Source: Armatimonadaceae bacterium (GTDB lineage: Bacteria > Armatimonadota > Armatimonadia > Armatimonadales > Armatimonadaceae). Taken from it: 32,226 bases of DNA. The position numbers were made by a program, and so were the translations under genes. The notes beneath the pieces were generated by a model. The model was not told the origin of the DNA. It ran no database searches and saw only the letters and a program-made list of their open reading frames with translations. Where the stretch lies: positions 1 through 32,226 of the forward strand of contig JAUJNC010000047.1 in the NCBI GenBank assembly GCA_030446525.1, given 5' to 3'. Of the stretch, positions 6,740 to 15,488 are shown in pieces (the first letter of the stretch is position 1; every line of letters starts with the position of its first letter).

Positions 6740-7678
6740 ATGCAGAAACGATTATTCCTCCGCGTAGCGGCCCTGGCCGTGGCTCTGCTGCCCGCAGCCG
6801 CGGCAAGAGCCGTTCACGTCCAGGGGGCGACACCCGCGACTGCCGCGCCGGGCGGCGCCGTGTCCCTGACGCCGGCTCAGGCGGGCAAGTTCCAGGACGC
6901 GCTCAAGGCGCTGGCGGCGAAGGCGGGGGTCACGTTCGTGGCGGAGGGCGTGCCGCTCAGGCCTACGCTCCGTGCGAATGACGCCCCCGATCTGTCCGCC
7001 GCCGCGCCTTTGGACACGGCCGTGGACAGGCTGGCGGCCGCCTACGACTACGACGCCACGCGGCGAGGCAGCCTGTTCGTGCTCAAGAAGCGCTACACCG
7101 ACCCACGCGACCTGCCCGGCGTGACCCTGGCCGAGTGCCAGCTCGCGATGCAGGACGTCGTGCGGGTCCTGTCCCCGCACATGCCCCGCCCGCCCATACG
7201 CACGAACACCGAGTTCGTTCTGAACCTGGCGAAATCTTTGACGCCCGAGCAGTTCCGGGCGATGCAGGAGGGGACGCTGCGCGTCGCCGCGCTCAGCCCC
7301 GCGCAAAGGGCGGAGGCGCGGCGCATGGCGCTCACCATCTACGTGGAGACGCCCCTCAGAGATGCCAAGGGGGCGCTCGCGCGTTTGAAGCAGGCGCCGG
7401 CGGCGGCGCTGCGCAAAAAAAGCGAGGACGGCCGCAGCCTCCTGGGCTACGACTACACTTACTGGAACGGCCAGGTGCTTTTCCTGAGGGTGGAGGGCGA
7501 CGGCCACGTCAGCCACGGCGCGCCTCTGCCGGGCAGCGAGACGCCGCCCCCGGCCCTCGAAGAGATAGCCGCGGCGGGGGGCACCACCTTGCGCGCGGTG
7601 GTCGCCGCCCTGAACGCGCGCGGCGGCGGTCCCCCCCTGACGGTGGACGCGGCGCTCGCCGCCAAGCCGGGAGCGTAG
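6740..7678 (+). CDS. Exported STN-like protein, N-terminal portion (frame ends early)
   Basis: The 312-residue product begins MQKRLFLRVAALAVALLP with a signal peptide ending AAARA. Its first domain (FQDALKALAAKAGVTFVAEG, then LDTAVDRLAAAYDYDATRRG and LFVLKKRYTDP) resembles the secretin/TonB short N-terminal (STN) fold. This type of large exported protein is recurrent in Armatimonadota. A second similar motif opens at VVAALNARGGG. The frame ends with TAG at 7676-7678, but one base on, the codons SVAGMQAAPPAQVFAALADV continue the same kind of domain. The gene is therefore probably the first two-thirds of a protein of about 530 residues. AAGGAA lies upstream of the ATG. Function unknown. Confidence 0.6.
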   Translation: MQKRLFLRVAALAVALLPAAAARAVHVQGATPATAAPGGAVSLTPAQAGKFQDALKALAAKAGVTFVAEGVPLRPTLRANDAPDLSAAAPLDTAVDRLAAAYDYDATRRGSLFVLKKRYTDPRDLPGVTLAECQLAMQDVVRVLSPHMPRPPIRTNTEFVLNLAKSLTPEQFRAMQEGTLRVAALSPAQRAEARRMALTIYVETPLRDAKGALARLKQAPAAALRKKSEDGRSLLGYDYTYWNGQVLFLRVEGDGHVSHGAPLPGSETPPPALEEIAAAGGTTLRAVVAALNARGGGPPLTVDAALAAKPGA

Positions 7679-7683
7679 CCGGC

Positions 7684-8331
7684 ATGCAAGCTGCCCCGCC
7701 CGCACAGGTCTTTGCGGCGCTCGCCGACGTATACGGCTTGCGGGTCAAGGTCGAAGAGGACGCAACGCACAGACTGACGCGCCGCCTGTGGCGCGCGGCG
7801 AGCAGCGTGGCTGATGTGCCCGCCGCCGTGCGCGGCTCCGTGCCGGAGCCGCTGCTGCGCGCCTTGCATGACGGCGCATCCGGCGCTTTGGCGTCGGGGC
7901 AGATGCCCGCGGGGGAGTCGGCGAAGGAGCGAGCGGAGCGGCATAAGAAGGCTTTCCTGGAGCAGCAGCGGCTCTGGATGGCTCCCACCCTGCTGGCTAT
8001 CGAAGCAGCCAGGAGGCTCCGCCTCGCCGTGCAACCGGAACTGGACAAAGCCGGCGACGGGGCGCGGGTGCCGGTGGCGACATTGAGCGAGGCGGATCGC
8101 TCCGCCTTTGCCATCACCCTGGTCGCTGGTTCCCTGCCCGGGCTGATCCGTGGCCTCAGACAACAGCTGCCCGGATACATCACCGGGTTCGACCAGGCAT
8201 ACCTCACCGGTGGACCCTAGCAATCCGGTGGCAAGCAGAAGATCGCGGTCTACCTCGGCGTGTTCGACCCTGCCAGCAACAGCGTTCAGAACACTGTGGG
8301 CATAGGCGGTATCAACTACCCCGGCCCTTAA
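7684..8331 (+). pseudogene. C-terminal portion of the STN-like exported protein, with an in-frame amber stop
   Basis: In the frame shifted relative to 6740-7678, the codons from the ATG at 7684 read MQAAPPAQVFAALADVYGL, another STN-like module, followed by a helical region (MAPTLLAIEAARRLRLAVQP, SDRSAFA-like segments). It has no signal peptide or Shine-Dalgarno sequence of its own, so it belongs to the preceding gene. A TAG at 8218-8220 stops it after YLTGGP. The frame stays open beyond, reading KIAVYLGVFDPASNSVQN and VGIGGINYPGP to a TAA at 8329-8331, which looks like the true C-terminus. At least one frameshift and one nonsense codon therefore disrupt the gene. Confidence 0.55.
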
Positions 8332-8402
8332 GCCGGCACCACGCTGCGGGATTTCTTTGTGCGCCCACCGCCACCTCGGAGACGATCCGACCTCACCGCG
8401 CC

Positions 8403-8602
8403 GACTCCGCGTGGCAGTGGACCCGGGACGGCGGCAACCAAACTTCGAGGACTGACGCCCGCAAGCACCACAAGGCCACGATCCTGCCGGACGGCCAAGT
8501 TCTGGTGACGGGTGGCACCTACTCCGTCGACCACTTCCTGGAGAGCGACCGGCCGGCGGCGCCGTGCGACAGGCCGAAACGTGGGATCCGAGCAACGGCG
8601 AA
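8403..8602 (+). pseudogene. Fragment of a kelch-repeat protein gene cut by an IS remnant
   Basis: The plus strand reads DSAWQWTRDGG, then HHKATILPDGQVLVTGGTYS, a typical kelch blade (H.AT.L.DG.VLV.GG). After a frameshift near 8555 it reads AVRQAETWDPSNGEWS, the next blade end (AE.WDP..G.W). Similarity stops exactly at 8603, where sequence shared with the IS1595 fragment at 12633 begins. The fragment lies on the opposite strand from the IS transposase and is read through as a meaningless tail of that frame. Kelch propellers are usually extracellular binding proteins. Confidence 0.5.
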
Positions 8603-9224
8603 TGGTCAGGCCATCGGTATACCGAGGCGCCCCCGGGGGCAGGCATGCCCGCACGACCTCTTGGCAGGTGCCGGCGTCGGCATGCTCGCGCACATAGTAG
8701 CGCTCCTGCTCCCAGGTGCCCAGACCTTTACGTTTGTTACCCCGCCGCCGGGGCGCATCGGGCGGGTCGCTATGCTCCTTACCTTTTTCCCCCGCGTTCT
8801 GGTAGAGTTCATCGGCCTCGAACTCTCCCGATTGCGCCATCGCCGCGTCGGATAGGCTCTTTTGCACATTGTGCTGTAGCCGGTGCCGGATCGTGCTCAT
8901 CTGCTTACGGCTTATCCAGAGTTCCCGCGACAGGCGCGAGGTGGTCTCGCCTTGGCAGATGCCGCGCAGAATCAGCACGATGGTCGAGGGCTTCTGGCGC
9001 GTCTTGTGCAGCGCCGTGCCCGAGAGGATGGTGTGGTAGCGATCACAGTCCTTGCAGCGATAGGCCGGGAAGTGCCCCCCCTGCTTGGCAAGGCGCCGTT
9101 CCCCGCCGCCGCAACGGGGGCACTTTAGTCCGTGGGGATGCGGATACTGCTCCAACCAGGCAAGGCAGGCATTCTCATCGAGTAATCCGCCAATCGGGAA
9201 GTCCAGCATACCTCCATTCTCCAT
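8603..9224 (-). pseudogene. IS1595-family (ISXO2-like) transposase, truncated with an internal deletion
   Basis: From MENGGMLDFPIGGLLDE the frame shows a zinc ribbon (CPRCGG...YRCKDC), LSGTALHKTRQKPS, VLILRGICQGETTSRLSREL and EADELYQNAGEKGKEH with NKRKGLGTW, all hallmarks of ISXO2-like transposases including the first catalytic D region. After WEQER about 14 codons present in the copy at 12633-12792 are missing. They were lost between two copies of GCGCTCCTG. The protein is cut at YTDGLT by the kelch gene junction at 8603, so the last catalytic residue is gone. It cannot be an active transposase. Confidence 0.75.
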
Positions 9225-9431
9225 TCTACAACGTTTGCAGACTGGTTACACATGAGCGTTCATATGTGTACTAAACCTCCAGTGAAGGGTGCGAGCCTTC
9301 GTGTCGTTGCCACTCCCATTACGGGTTAGCTCTCTAGCCTGCGGCAACTTTCCTCGCGCAGTCAAGGAGAGCGCGCTTATAGGGCAAACGATCTTTTTAT
9401 TCTGTTCTTGTCTCCCCTTTGGGCTGGGCAA

Positions 9432-9465
9432 GCAGGGCAGACCATGCCGATGCAGTCTGCCCTGC
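9432..9465 (-). terminator. Hairpin after the second lactonase-like gene
   Basis: GCAGGGCAGAC (9432-9442) and GTCTGCCCTGC (9455-9465) form a perfect 11-bp stem with a 12-base loop, 15 bases beyond the stop codon at 9480. No U-tract follows, so it could be a terminator or an RNA-stabilising 3' hairpin. Confidence 0.5.
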
Positions 9466-9479
9466 AGCCGACGCAGCCG

Positions 9480-10607
9480 CTAGCGCCGGATGACCACGAT
9501 CGCGGACTGCAGCGAGGCAGAGGGGTTGCCTGCGGCGGTAGCCCGAGAAGGGGCGGTCAATCTTCCGCCCGCGCCGATACGGGATTGCAGGACGTCTCTG
9601 CCGCCGGCGTAAATGGAGCCACCATTGGGATGAACCGCAACCGAATTTGCGTGCCGGCCTGCTCTGATGCTGTCCACCTTTTGCAGCCTACCATCCGCGC
9701 CAACTTCATAACTCCACACGGTGCCTTCCGTGTTGTTGACGACGTAGGCGGACCGTCCATCCGGGCTCGTGGTGATGAAGCTCATGCCGCCCTGCATGGA
9801 TTTGGGGCTCCCCGCTACCACTTTGGCCGGGGAAAGCGGCGTAAGAGCGCCGTTCGTGCCGACGCGGTACTGCAATACGGTGACGGGCTCCTCTTGACTG
9901 TTAACCACGTAAGCGAAGTTTCCGGTTGGATGGACGGCCACCGAGGACGGCTTGTCGCCCGCCCCCACAGGGGCGTCGGACACAAGGGTGAGGGTCCCGT
10001 TCGCATTCACCCGGTACTGCGAGATGGCCCCGGCGGAGCCATCCCGCCCGAGAAAGTGGGTGACGTAGACGACGCTGCCGCCGGGGTGAACGGCCACGGA
10101 CAAGGGTTGAGGGCCTGTAGGAACGGTCGGAGGTGAAAGGGGCGCGAGGGTTCCGTCTGCGTTCACCCGGTACTGCGAGACGGTGCTGTCAGCGTTGTTG
10201 ACTACATAAGCGGAGCCGCCCCTGGGATGAACAGCGATCGACAAAGGATTGCTGCCGCCGGGGTCGCCACTGCCGGTAGGAACCGTGGCCGGGGAAAGCG
10301 GCGCGAGCGTCCCGTTCTCGTTCACCCGGTACTGCGAGACGGTGCCGTTCCTGTTGTTGACAGCATAGAGGAAGCTGCCAGCCGGATGGGGACTCATGGC
10401 GTAGGGCCTGCTCGCAGGAACGGTCGCCGGAGCCAGCGGGGTGAAGCTGCCGTCCGGGCCGATGCGGTACTGCGAGATGGTGCTGTTCAGGCTGTCGGCA
10501 ACATAGGCGAACTCCTGCTGCGTCTGGCCGAAGCCCGTGCTCCCTGCTGCCAGCAGGGTTATGAGTGAGGCGACGAACGCCCCGGATCGGTAGGCGAGGT
10601 GTTTCAT
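9480..10607 (-). CDS. Secreted lactonase-family beta-propeller protein (paralogue of 4104-5258)
   Basis: The 375-residue protein begins MKHLAYRSGAFVASLITLL with a signal peptide ending GFG-Q. Blades of the type FAYVADSLNSTISQYRIGPDG, LYAVNNRNGTVSQYRV and AYVVNNADSTVSQYRVNADG follow, ending IVVIRR as in the 4104-5258 protein, which ends IVTVRR. GGAG lies about 6 bases upstream of the ATG at 10607. The frame continues open upstream, but that part belongs to a separate degraded gene. Its role is likely the same as the paralogue: a cell-surface or periplasmic propeller of unknown ligand. Enzymatic lactonase activity is not indicated by conserved catalytic residues. Confidence 0.8.
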   Translation of the reverse strand: MKHLAYRSGAFVASLITLLAAGSTGFGQTQQEFAYVADSLNSTISQYRIGPDGSFTPLAPATVPASRPYAMSPHPAGSFLYAVNNRNGTVSQYRVNENGTLAPLSPATVPTGSGDPGGSNPLSIAVHPRGGSAYVVNNADSTVSQYRVNADGTLAPLSPPTVPTGPQPLSVAVHPGGSVVYVTHFLGRDGSAGAISQYRVNANGTLTLVSDAPVGAGDKPSSVAVHPTGNFAYVVNSQEEPVTVLQYRVGTNGALTPLSPAKVVAGSPKSMQGGMSFITTSPDGRSAYVVNNTEGTVWSYEVGADGRLQKVDSIRAGRHANSVAVHPNGGSIYAGGRDVLQSRIGAGGRLTAPSRATAAGNPSASLQSAIVVIRR

Positions 10608-10689
10608 TCCGTTCTCCTTTTTGGCGAGAAAGCTGGTTGTGGGGTCGCCTTTCGCAGGCGACCCTCGACGGTGCAGGACGGCCGGAACA

Positions 10690-11446
10690 CACGGCGGATC
10701 AGGGCCGCGTCCTGGCTCTATGTTGGCCTCGTCGGTGAATGGACTCTGCTCCCGCCACTGCACGTAGGGGAAGCCGGGGTACGCCGTGGGTGGCTGTTCT
10801 GCTCTCGTCCCACGGCTCCCAGACGTCGTGGAACGGGTCATACAGAGACACGCCGTGCCATTCGGCCCCGAGAACGAACGAGCCGGAGGTGTACAAGCCC
10901 TTGGTGGTCTGGTTCGGCGGGGCGTTAGCGGATACGTAAGCACCGGTTCGGGGTTGAGCCTTTGAGCGATCGAGTTGACGCGCTTGAGGCTGTAGTTGGC
11001 CGTCGGGTTCCAGCCGGGCATGTCGTAGTACGCCGTAGCTTCCGGTACTGAATTGCCGTCCTCGGTTACGTCCCCGATGGACAGCGTCAGCCGGACGAGG
11101 TAACGCAGCGACCCGAGGGCGCCCGGAGCATAGAACGTCATCGTCACGTTGCCTGGCCTGGCGACGATGCTCGGCACATCGATGGGGTCTCCGCCGGAAT
11201 TCACCCACCTGCCACCGGACCGCTCGATGAAGAATACCTTCCAGTCCGGGTCGGCCGTGTGGCCCAGTTGAAGCCCTGCGTCCAGGCTCGTATGCGGAGC
11301 CATCGGATGAGGTTACCACATTGCCTCCCGTGTAGATGTACGCCGAATCCCCTGAGAAGAGCCTCACCAGACTGCTGACAGAGCTGTCCGTCGCGGGGAG
11401 CGTCATGACGGCGTTCAGGCCTTTATCGTTGTGGAAAACGCCTCCA
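10690..11446 (-). pseudogene. Hypothetical secreted-type protein, fragmented over three frames
   Basis: Coherent protein appears in pieces. DGGVFHNDKGLNAVMTLPAT with SAYIYTGGNVVTSSDGSAY comes first. In another frame comes LQLGHTADPDWKVFFIERSG through YYDMPGWNPTANYSLKRVNS. A further frame gives NQTTKGLYTSGSFVLGAEWH and LYDPFHDVWEPWDES, and then YPGFPYVQWREQSPFTDEA. At least three indels separate them. The 5' end is missing, probably removed when the IS630 copy inserted at about 11567. No domain is recognised; the aromatic-rich beta pattern suggests an extracellular protein. Confidence 0.5.
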
Positions 11447-11566
11447 TCCGCTCGGCTCGGCCATCCCCGTCGTCATCTCGGGCCCACTCATACTGGCTGT
11501 GAAGCACCTGCCCGTGCACAGAGCAGTAGGTATGGCCCACGCGCACATACTGATCTGAGCATTGAT

Positions 11567-12611
11567 CTCTAAATGTAGGCTACGTGGTCGAAGCAGGCCT
11601 GTGAGGTCGGGCCTGTCTCCAAGACGAGCGGCCGCTTGATCCAACTCTTCCCTCAGGTGCCCGATGTCACGACAGCAGAGGTTCCTCAACTCGACGTACT
11701 TGAGGTAGCGCCAAATCCCCTCGTCGGGGTTCAACTCCGGCGCATACCCCGGCAGGCGCTCCAGCCAAAGGCGCTTGGCCGCCCCGCCCGACAGGTACTC
11801 TTGAACCGCCTTGCTGCGGTGGATCGGCGCGCCATCCCAGATAATGAGCAACTTGCCAGGGATCTGTCCTTGCGCTGCTCCAAGAAACCGATGCAGCCTG
11901 CGCTGTCGAAGGCTTTCTCCTGCACCCGCAGGAACAGCTGGGGCCATCCGGGGTGATCCCGCTGATGACGGACAGATGCTCGCGCGTGAGTGTGTGAGCC
12001 AGCACCGGCGTCTCCCCGACCGGAGCATAGCTGGCCACCACGCCCGGCAGCAGGTAAAAGCCGGACTCGTCTACGAAGACGGGAGTGCGTCCTTCTTCTT
12101 GGCACTTTTTTTGAGTCGCGGCCAGCGCTCCTCTTTCCAGCGCCGGATCGCCTCTTCGTCGCGCGGGCGGGCGCGGCGCATCGGCTTTGTGGCGGCTCCA
12201 CCGACAGCTCTTGAGCAAGCGGCTGATGGAGGAGCGATGATACGCGACGCCCTGCTCTTGCTGGATGACTTGTGCGACACGCGCCTGCGTCCACACATCG
12301 CCGCGGAACCCGAAGGCTTCCGCTCCCCGAAGCAGCAGCCCTGGAGTAGGTGCGCTTTTTGGATCATCTGACAGGCGCGGCGCGGCCCGTTGGGCTTGCG
12401 CCCCAGCAGGGCGAGCGCGCCCTGTCCCTGCCGCGCGCGCTTCATCCACTGGCTGACGGCACCTTCGGTGACGCCCAGCGCCTGTGCGATAGCCTTCTGG
12501 CTCCAGCCGGCTTGTTTGAGTTCCAGGGCACGCAGTCGGCGGCCTTCACAAAAGTCGCTGGCTTGGCTTGAGTAGGTTTGTTCCATGCCTACAGTATCGC
12601 ATACTTTAGAG
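11567..12611 (-). mobile_element. IS630-family insertion sequence, degraded
   Basis: The element of about 1.05 kb contains a single broken transposase. Its outer ends are similar: on the gene-start side CTCTAAAGTATGCGATACTG (complement of 12592-12611), on the other CTCTAAATGTAGGCTAC (from 11567). These are consistent with imperfect inverted repeats, the distal one containing the transposase stop codon. A TA target duplication, expected for IS630, could not be confirmed. Confidence 0.55.
11569..12586 (-). pseudogene. IS630-family transposase with at least four frameshifts
   Basis: The start MEQTYSSQASDFCEGRRLRA leads into the helix-turn-helix QAGWSQKAIAQALGVTEGAV. Successive frame changes then give RGDVWTQARVAQVIQQEQGV, RPRDEEAIRRWKEERWP, TPVFVDESGFYLLPG, GKLLIIWDGAPIHRSKAVQ and NPDEGIWRYLKYVELRN. 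The final frame ends ACFDHVAYI at the TAG at 11569-11571. The DDE triad is seen as VDES, WDGAPIH and NPDEG, so the catalytic residues persist although the frame does not. The gene is inactive as written. Confidence 0.75.
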
Positions 12612-12632
12612 GTCTTCGCTCAGGTCAGTAAC

Positions 12633-12792
12633 TGGTCAGGCCATCGGTATACCGAGGCGCGCCCCCGGGGGCAGGCATGCCCGCACGACCTCTTGGCAGG
12701 TGCCGGCGTCGGCATGCTCGCGCACATAGTAGCGCTCCTGCCCCTTGTCTCGAGAGCGCCCCCAAGAAGGGCGGGCGCTCCTGCTCCCAGGC
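12633..12792 (-). pseudogene. Second IS1595 (ISXO2-like) transposase fragment
   Basis: This stretch repeats 8603-8709 exactly apart from a 2-base GC insertion (near 12659). It also retains 43 bases missing from the first copy. In order the codons read WEQERPPFLGALSRQG, then after an extra G YYVREHADAGTCQEVV, then after the extra GC PRYTDGLTSY. The two indels together restore the starting frame. It holds only the central catalytic part of an ISXO2 transposase, with no N-terminal zinc ribbon. Confidence 0.7.
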
Positions 12793-12882
12793 GCAACCGG
12801 AGTTGTAGGCAGTCCGGTGCAGCGCCTTGTTGTGCTGCTGTTCTTGCCCCACGCTCAGAATGTCTTGTCCGTAGCGCGCCGA

Positions 12883-13508
12883 CTATGGCTTCGGTGCGAG
12901 CCAGATGCCATTGCGACGCGCATTGCCTGTTCTTTGGTCTATTACGACCTCTGCTCCCTTTCCAGAGCGGATCACGAAGATTTCTTCGTTGGGGAAGCTA
13001 AACTCTGCTTGATACAGCCACAGAGAGGCAACTGATTGTTTTCGCGGGAACTTATTGGCATCTTTGAACTTTTGCAACTCCTCTGCTGTAAGAAGATCGT
13101 CTGGCGAATAGTCCGCCAGAACTTCACCTTTAGCTCCATAGACCACGATCGCGTGCTTATCCTGTGGTGGCCCCCACGTGCCGATGGTGATGACTGCCTT
13201 GCCGCTGTTCGATACGAACGCCTGTCGGGGGACGTTTACCAGCTTGGCTTGCCATAATTCCTGTTCATCACCCTCAGACCCGGAGTTGTACAGGATCCCG
13301 ATGCCCGCACCGCTCTGGACATTATGCTTACCGTACTTACCGTCTGGAGTGATGCGATACCACGGCACCGTTTTGAACAGATAATAATGGTTCTTCGAGA
13401 CGAAGAACTGGATAGTCGGTGGTTCGTAAGTGTCGGCTTGCGCGAGTTGAAATTGATGCTGAGGCCCAGGATGATCATAAACAGAAGCCGGCGAATCTGT
13501 GGTTTCAC
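12883..13508 (-). pseudogene. Exported hypothetical protein with a frameshift after the signal peptide
   Basis: A GTG at 13508 opens MKPQIRRLLFMIILGLSI, a signal peptide. One base later the frame reads QFQLAQADTYEPPTIQFFVS, KNHYYLFKTVPWYRITPDG and onward intact through AVITIGTWGPPQDKHAIVV, FPRKQSVASLWLYQAEFSFP and IRSGKGAEVVIDQRTGNARR to the stop at 12883. Restored, it would have about 205 residues. No family is recognised. It is the last of a series of minus-strand exported-protein genes (12.9-15.1 kb). An inverted repeat resembling part of an attC site lies about 40 bases beyond its stop. Confidence 0.55.
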
Positions 13509-13627
13509 GGATGTTCTTTCCCTTCTTGAACTACACACTTGATTAACAATCATATGTTGCGCCGCGCGCAGCAGCACGACGGCCGCATTCACCGGCGCGA
13601 AGAAGCGGGACCGGTAACGTGTGTCAC

Positions 13628-14447
13628 TCACCGGGCGGCGACCCGTCCGCCCGGCGGGGCGCCGCCGGCTACCGGCACCGTCAACGTCAGGGGGATGTTT
13701 TGTAGGTCCACCTGTTGCTGGATGCGCAGCGTGAGCGAGTCCGGAGGTTGTGGCATGCGGAACGAGACCGTGTAGTTCCGACTGCTTCGCGACCATCTCG
13801 CCCCCAGAGATCCCTGAGCGGGCTCAACGGTCACACGCACCGGCTTTTTGTACTTCCGGTAAAGTGGCGAGCCGGGTAAAACAGCCTTATCCGGGTCGAT
13901 GTCCAGGTGGACATAAAAGAACCCGGACGAACCACGGTAGCTGCGAACGGGTGGCGGCTTGTTGCCGTTTTGTTCCGGAAGCGTGATCGTGATGCCGCTT
14001 GGCGTTTGGAGCGATTGCGAATGGTCGGCGACAAGATACGGGACACCTTTGTCCGTTTTGAAGGACACGTCACGGAATGTGACTTTCTCCTCAAATGCGT
14101 GGGATTTCCTTAGCTGTCCCTGAAGCCGAAGGTAGCGGTTGTACTGCGGGTAGGCAACCGGGACGGTGACCATCATCCGGGCTTTCCCTTGGGCATCGAA
14201 TGCTCTTGCTCTGTCCTGTGTGGCCCAGCGTGCCTTCCACAGCGGCTCCCACTCGCTGAGCGTTCGCGGATTGACCAGTTCCCACTGGTATGGCTTGATC
14301 GGCTTTGCCGTTCCCCCACTCGCACAGGATACGGCTTCTTCCGGGTCGGGCGGCGGCGCGGGCGAGGGAGGTGTGGCGCCACGCCCGGGCTTGCACGGTC
14401 ACGTCCTTGGTCCGGAACGTATCACTCACTCTTATGGGGTGCACGAG
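13628..14447 (-). pseudogene. Hypothetical exported-protein segment, frameshifted (second part)
   Basis: The main frame runs PPPDPEEAVSCASGGTAKP, IKPYQWELVNPRTLSEWEPL, MMVTVPVAYPQYNRYLRLQG, GITITLPEQNGNKPPPVRSY and SSGFFYVHLDIDPDKAVLPG to the stop at 13628. It is preceded, after an indel near 14390, by VHPIRVSDTFRTKDVTVQAR. That segment lies in the same frame as the upstream gene ending at 14448, separated from it only by one TAA. The upstream gene carries the similar motif NTFKYVDVTVKD. A single long ancestral gene with internal repeats is therefore likely. No known domain is recognised. Confidence 0.5.
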
Positions 14448-15085
14448 TTAATTGAGCATCCGCGTCAGATCTGTGATGCGCCAGCGCGCGGTGCGGAGCT
14501 GTGGATCTTTGACCGTCACGTCCACGTACTTGAACGTGTTCGGATAGCCCGCGGGGATGTAGGTGAACAAGAGGCCGTGCTCTTTCCAGACGGTTATCTT
14601 CTGTGCCAGGGTCTCCAACCGGAAGATGTCGCCGGATGAGGAACGTGCTGTTGCCGCGATCACATTGCGCCCTGGGGAGGATAGGGGGCGTGGCATCAGA
14701 ATCCATAACCCGATGCTGCCTGCCTCGGCGTCAGAAGAGCCATAGCTGGCGTGGAGGGCGGGGGTCCGGGTCCGGTACTCGAAGTGCCTGCGCGGATCCA
14801 GGATCTCGGTGTCCAGCAGCGTGAAGTCTTTTTGCGTATGCGGTGTAGACGGATCGACCGTTGCGGGGGCCCCGGCGCTCCATCACCGGGATGGGGTCGG
14901 GCGTCGCCTTTCGGGGCGGCTCCGCGCCCCGAAGCCGCCGAATCTCCTGGGCGGCCCGCAGGCGTCCGCACGCTTTGCTGCGGATTCGGCGGCTTCGCGT
15001 TGCGGTCGCGCGGCAAAATCAGCCATGTGGCCGTGCCAAGGGCGACAAAGGATAGGGCAAGGGCTGCCTGCGAAGAACGCTTCAT
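14448..15085 (-). pseudogene. Membrane-anchored or exported hypothetical protein, frameshifted (first part)
   Basis: The ATG at 15085, preceded by AGGAAAG, opens MKRSSQAALALSFVALGTAT, a signal or anchor sequence, followed by a Pro/Ala-rich linker. After an indel near 14870-14900 the coding frame becomes STPHTQKDFTLLDTEILDPR, HFEYRTRTPALHASYGSS, NVIAATARSSSGDIFRLETL and YIPAGYPNTFKYVDVTVKD, ending ITDLTRMLN at 14448. The C-terminal part looks like a folded beta-rich domain with no recognised family. It probably formed one unit with the segment at 13628-14447. Confidence 0.5.
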
Positions 15086-15179
15086 CGGTTTCTTTCCTGT
15101 GCCGTCTTTCAATAGCCTGTAGCTGCATGCGAGCATTTGGACCGCCGCCGCGACGTTCTTCCTTCAACTGCCCTGCCAG

Positions 15180-15463
15180 AGGCAGTGTGACACGGTTACT
15201 GCTGTTCTGCTGGCAGAGGCGATGGCAGCGTGTCACCACGATACGCTTCAGCCAGCCGGGAAAGGCGTCCGCCGCCCGAAGTTGCGGCAGACCACGCCGC
15301 GCGGTGACAAAGGCTTCCTGCGCGGCCTCCTCGGCAAGGGTGGCTTCCCCCGACAGGGCGTAGGCACACCCGAAAGCCAGGTCTTGAAAGCGGGCGACCA
15401 GGGCGCCGAACGCTCGATGACGCTCTGCCTGGGGCGACGAAGAACCAGGTCATCGGCATCCAC
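15180..15463 (-). pseudogene. ECF sigma factor, N-terminal (region 2) fragment with frameshift
   Basis: A GTG at 15463 begins MDADDLVLRRPRQSVIER. One missing base near 15416 shifts the frame to FGALVARFQDLAFGCAYALS, then LAEEAAQEAFVTARRGLPQL and AFPGWLKRIVVTRCHRL. This is sigma region 2 of the ECF type common in Armatimonadota and related phyla, which binds the -10 element and core RNA polymerase. Region 4 is absent: similarity ends around NSSNRVT. The gene starts 26 bases beyond the stop of the serine recombinase, so arrival of that element may have removed its promoter. Confidence 0.65.
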
Positions 15464-15488
15464 ACGGTGAGCGTGGGGGGATCTGAGC

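Noticed and set aside
6752..7705. 317-codon minus-strand frame
   Set aside because: Antisense shadow of the STN-like gene; low-complexity Arg/His/Gly composition and no start signal.
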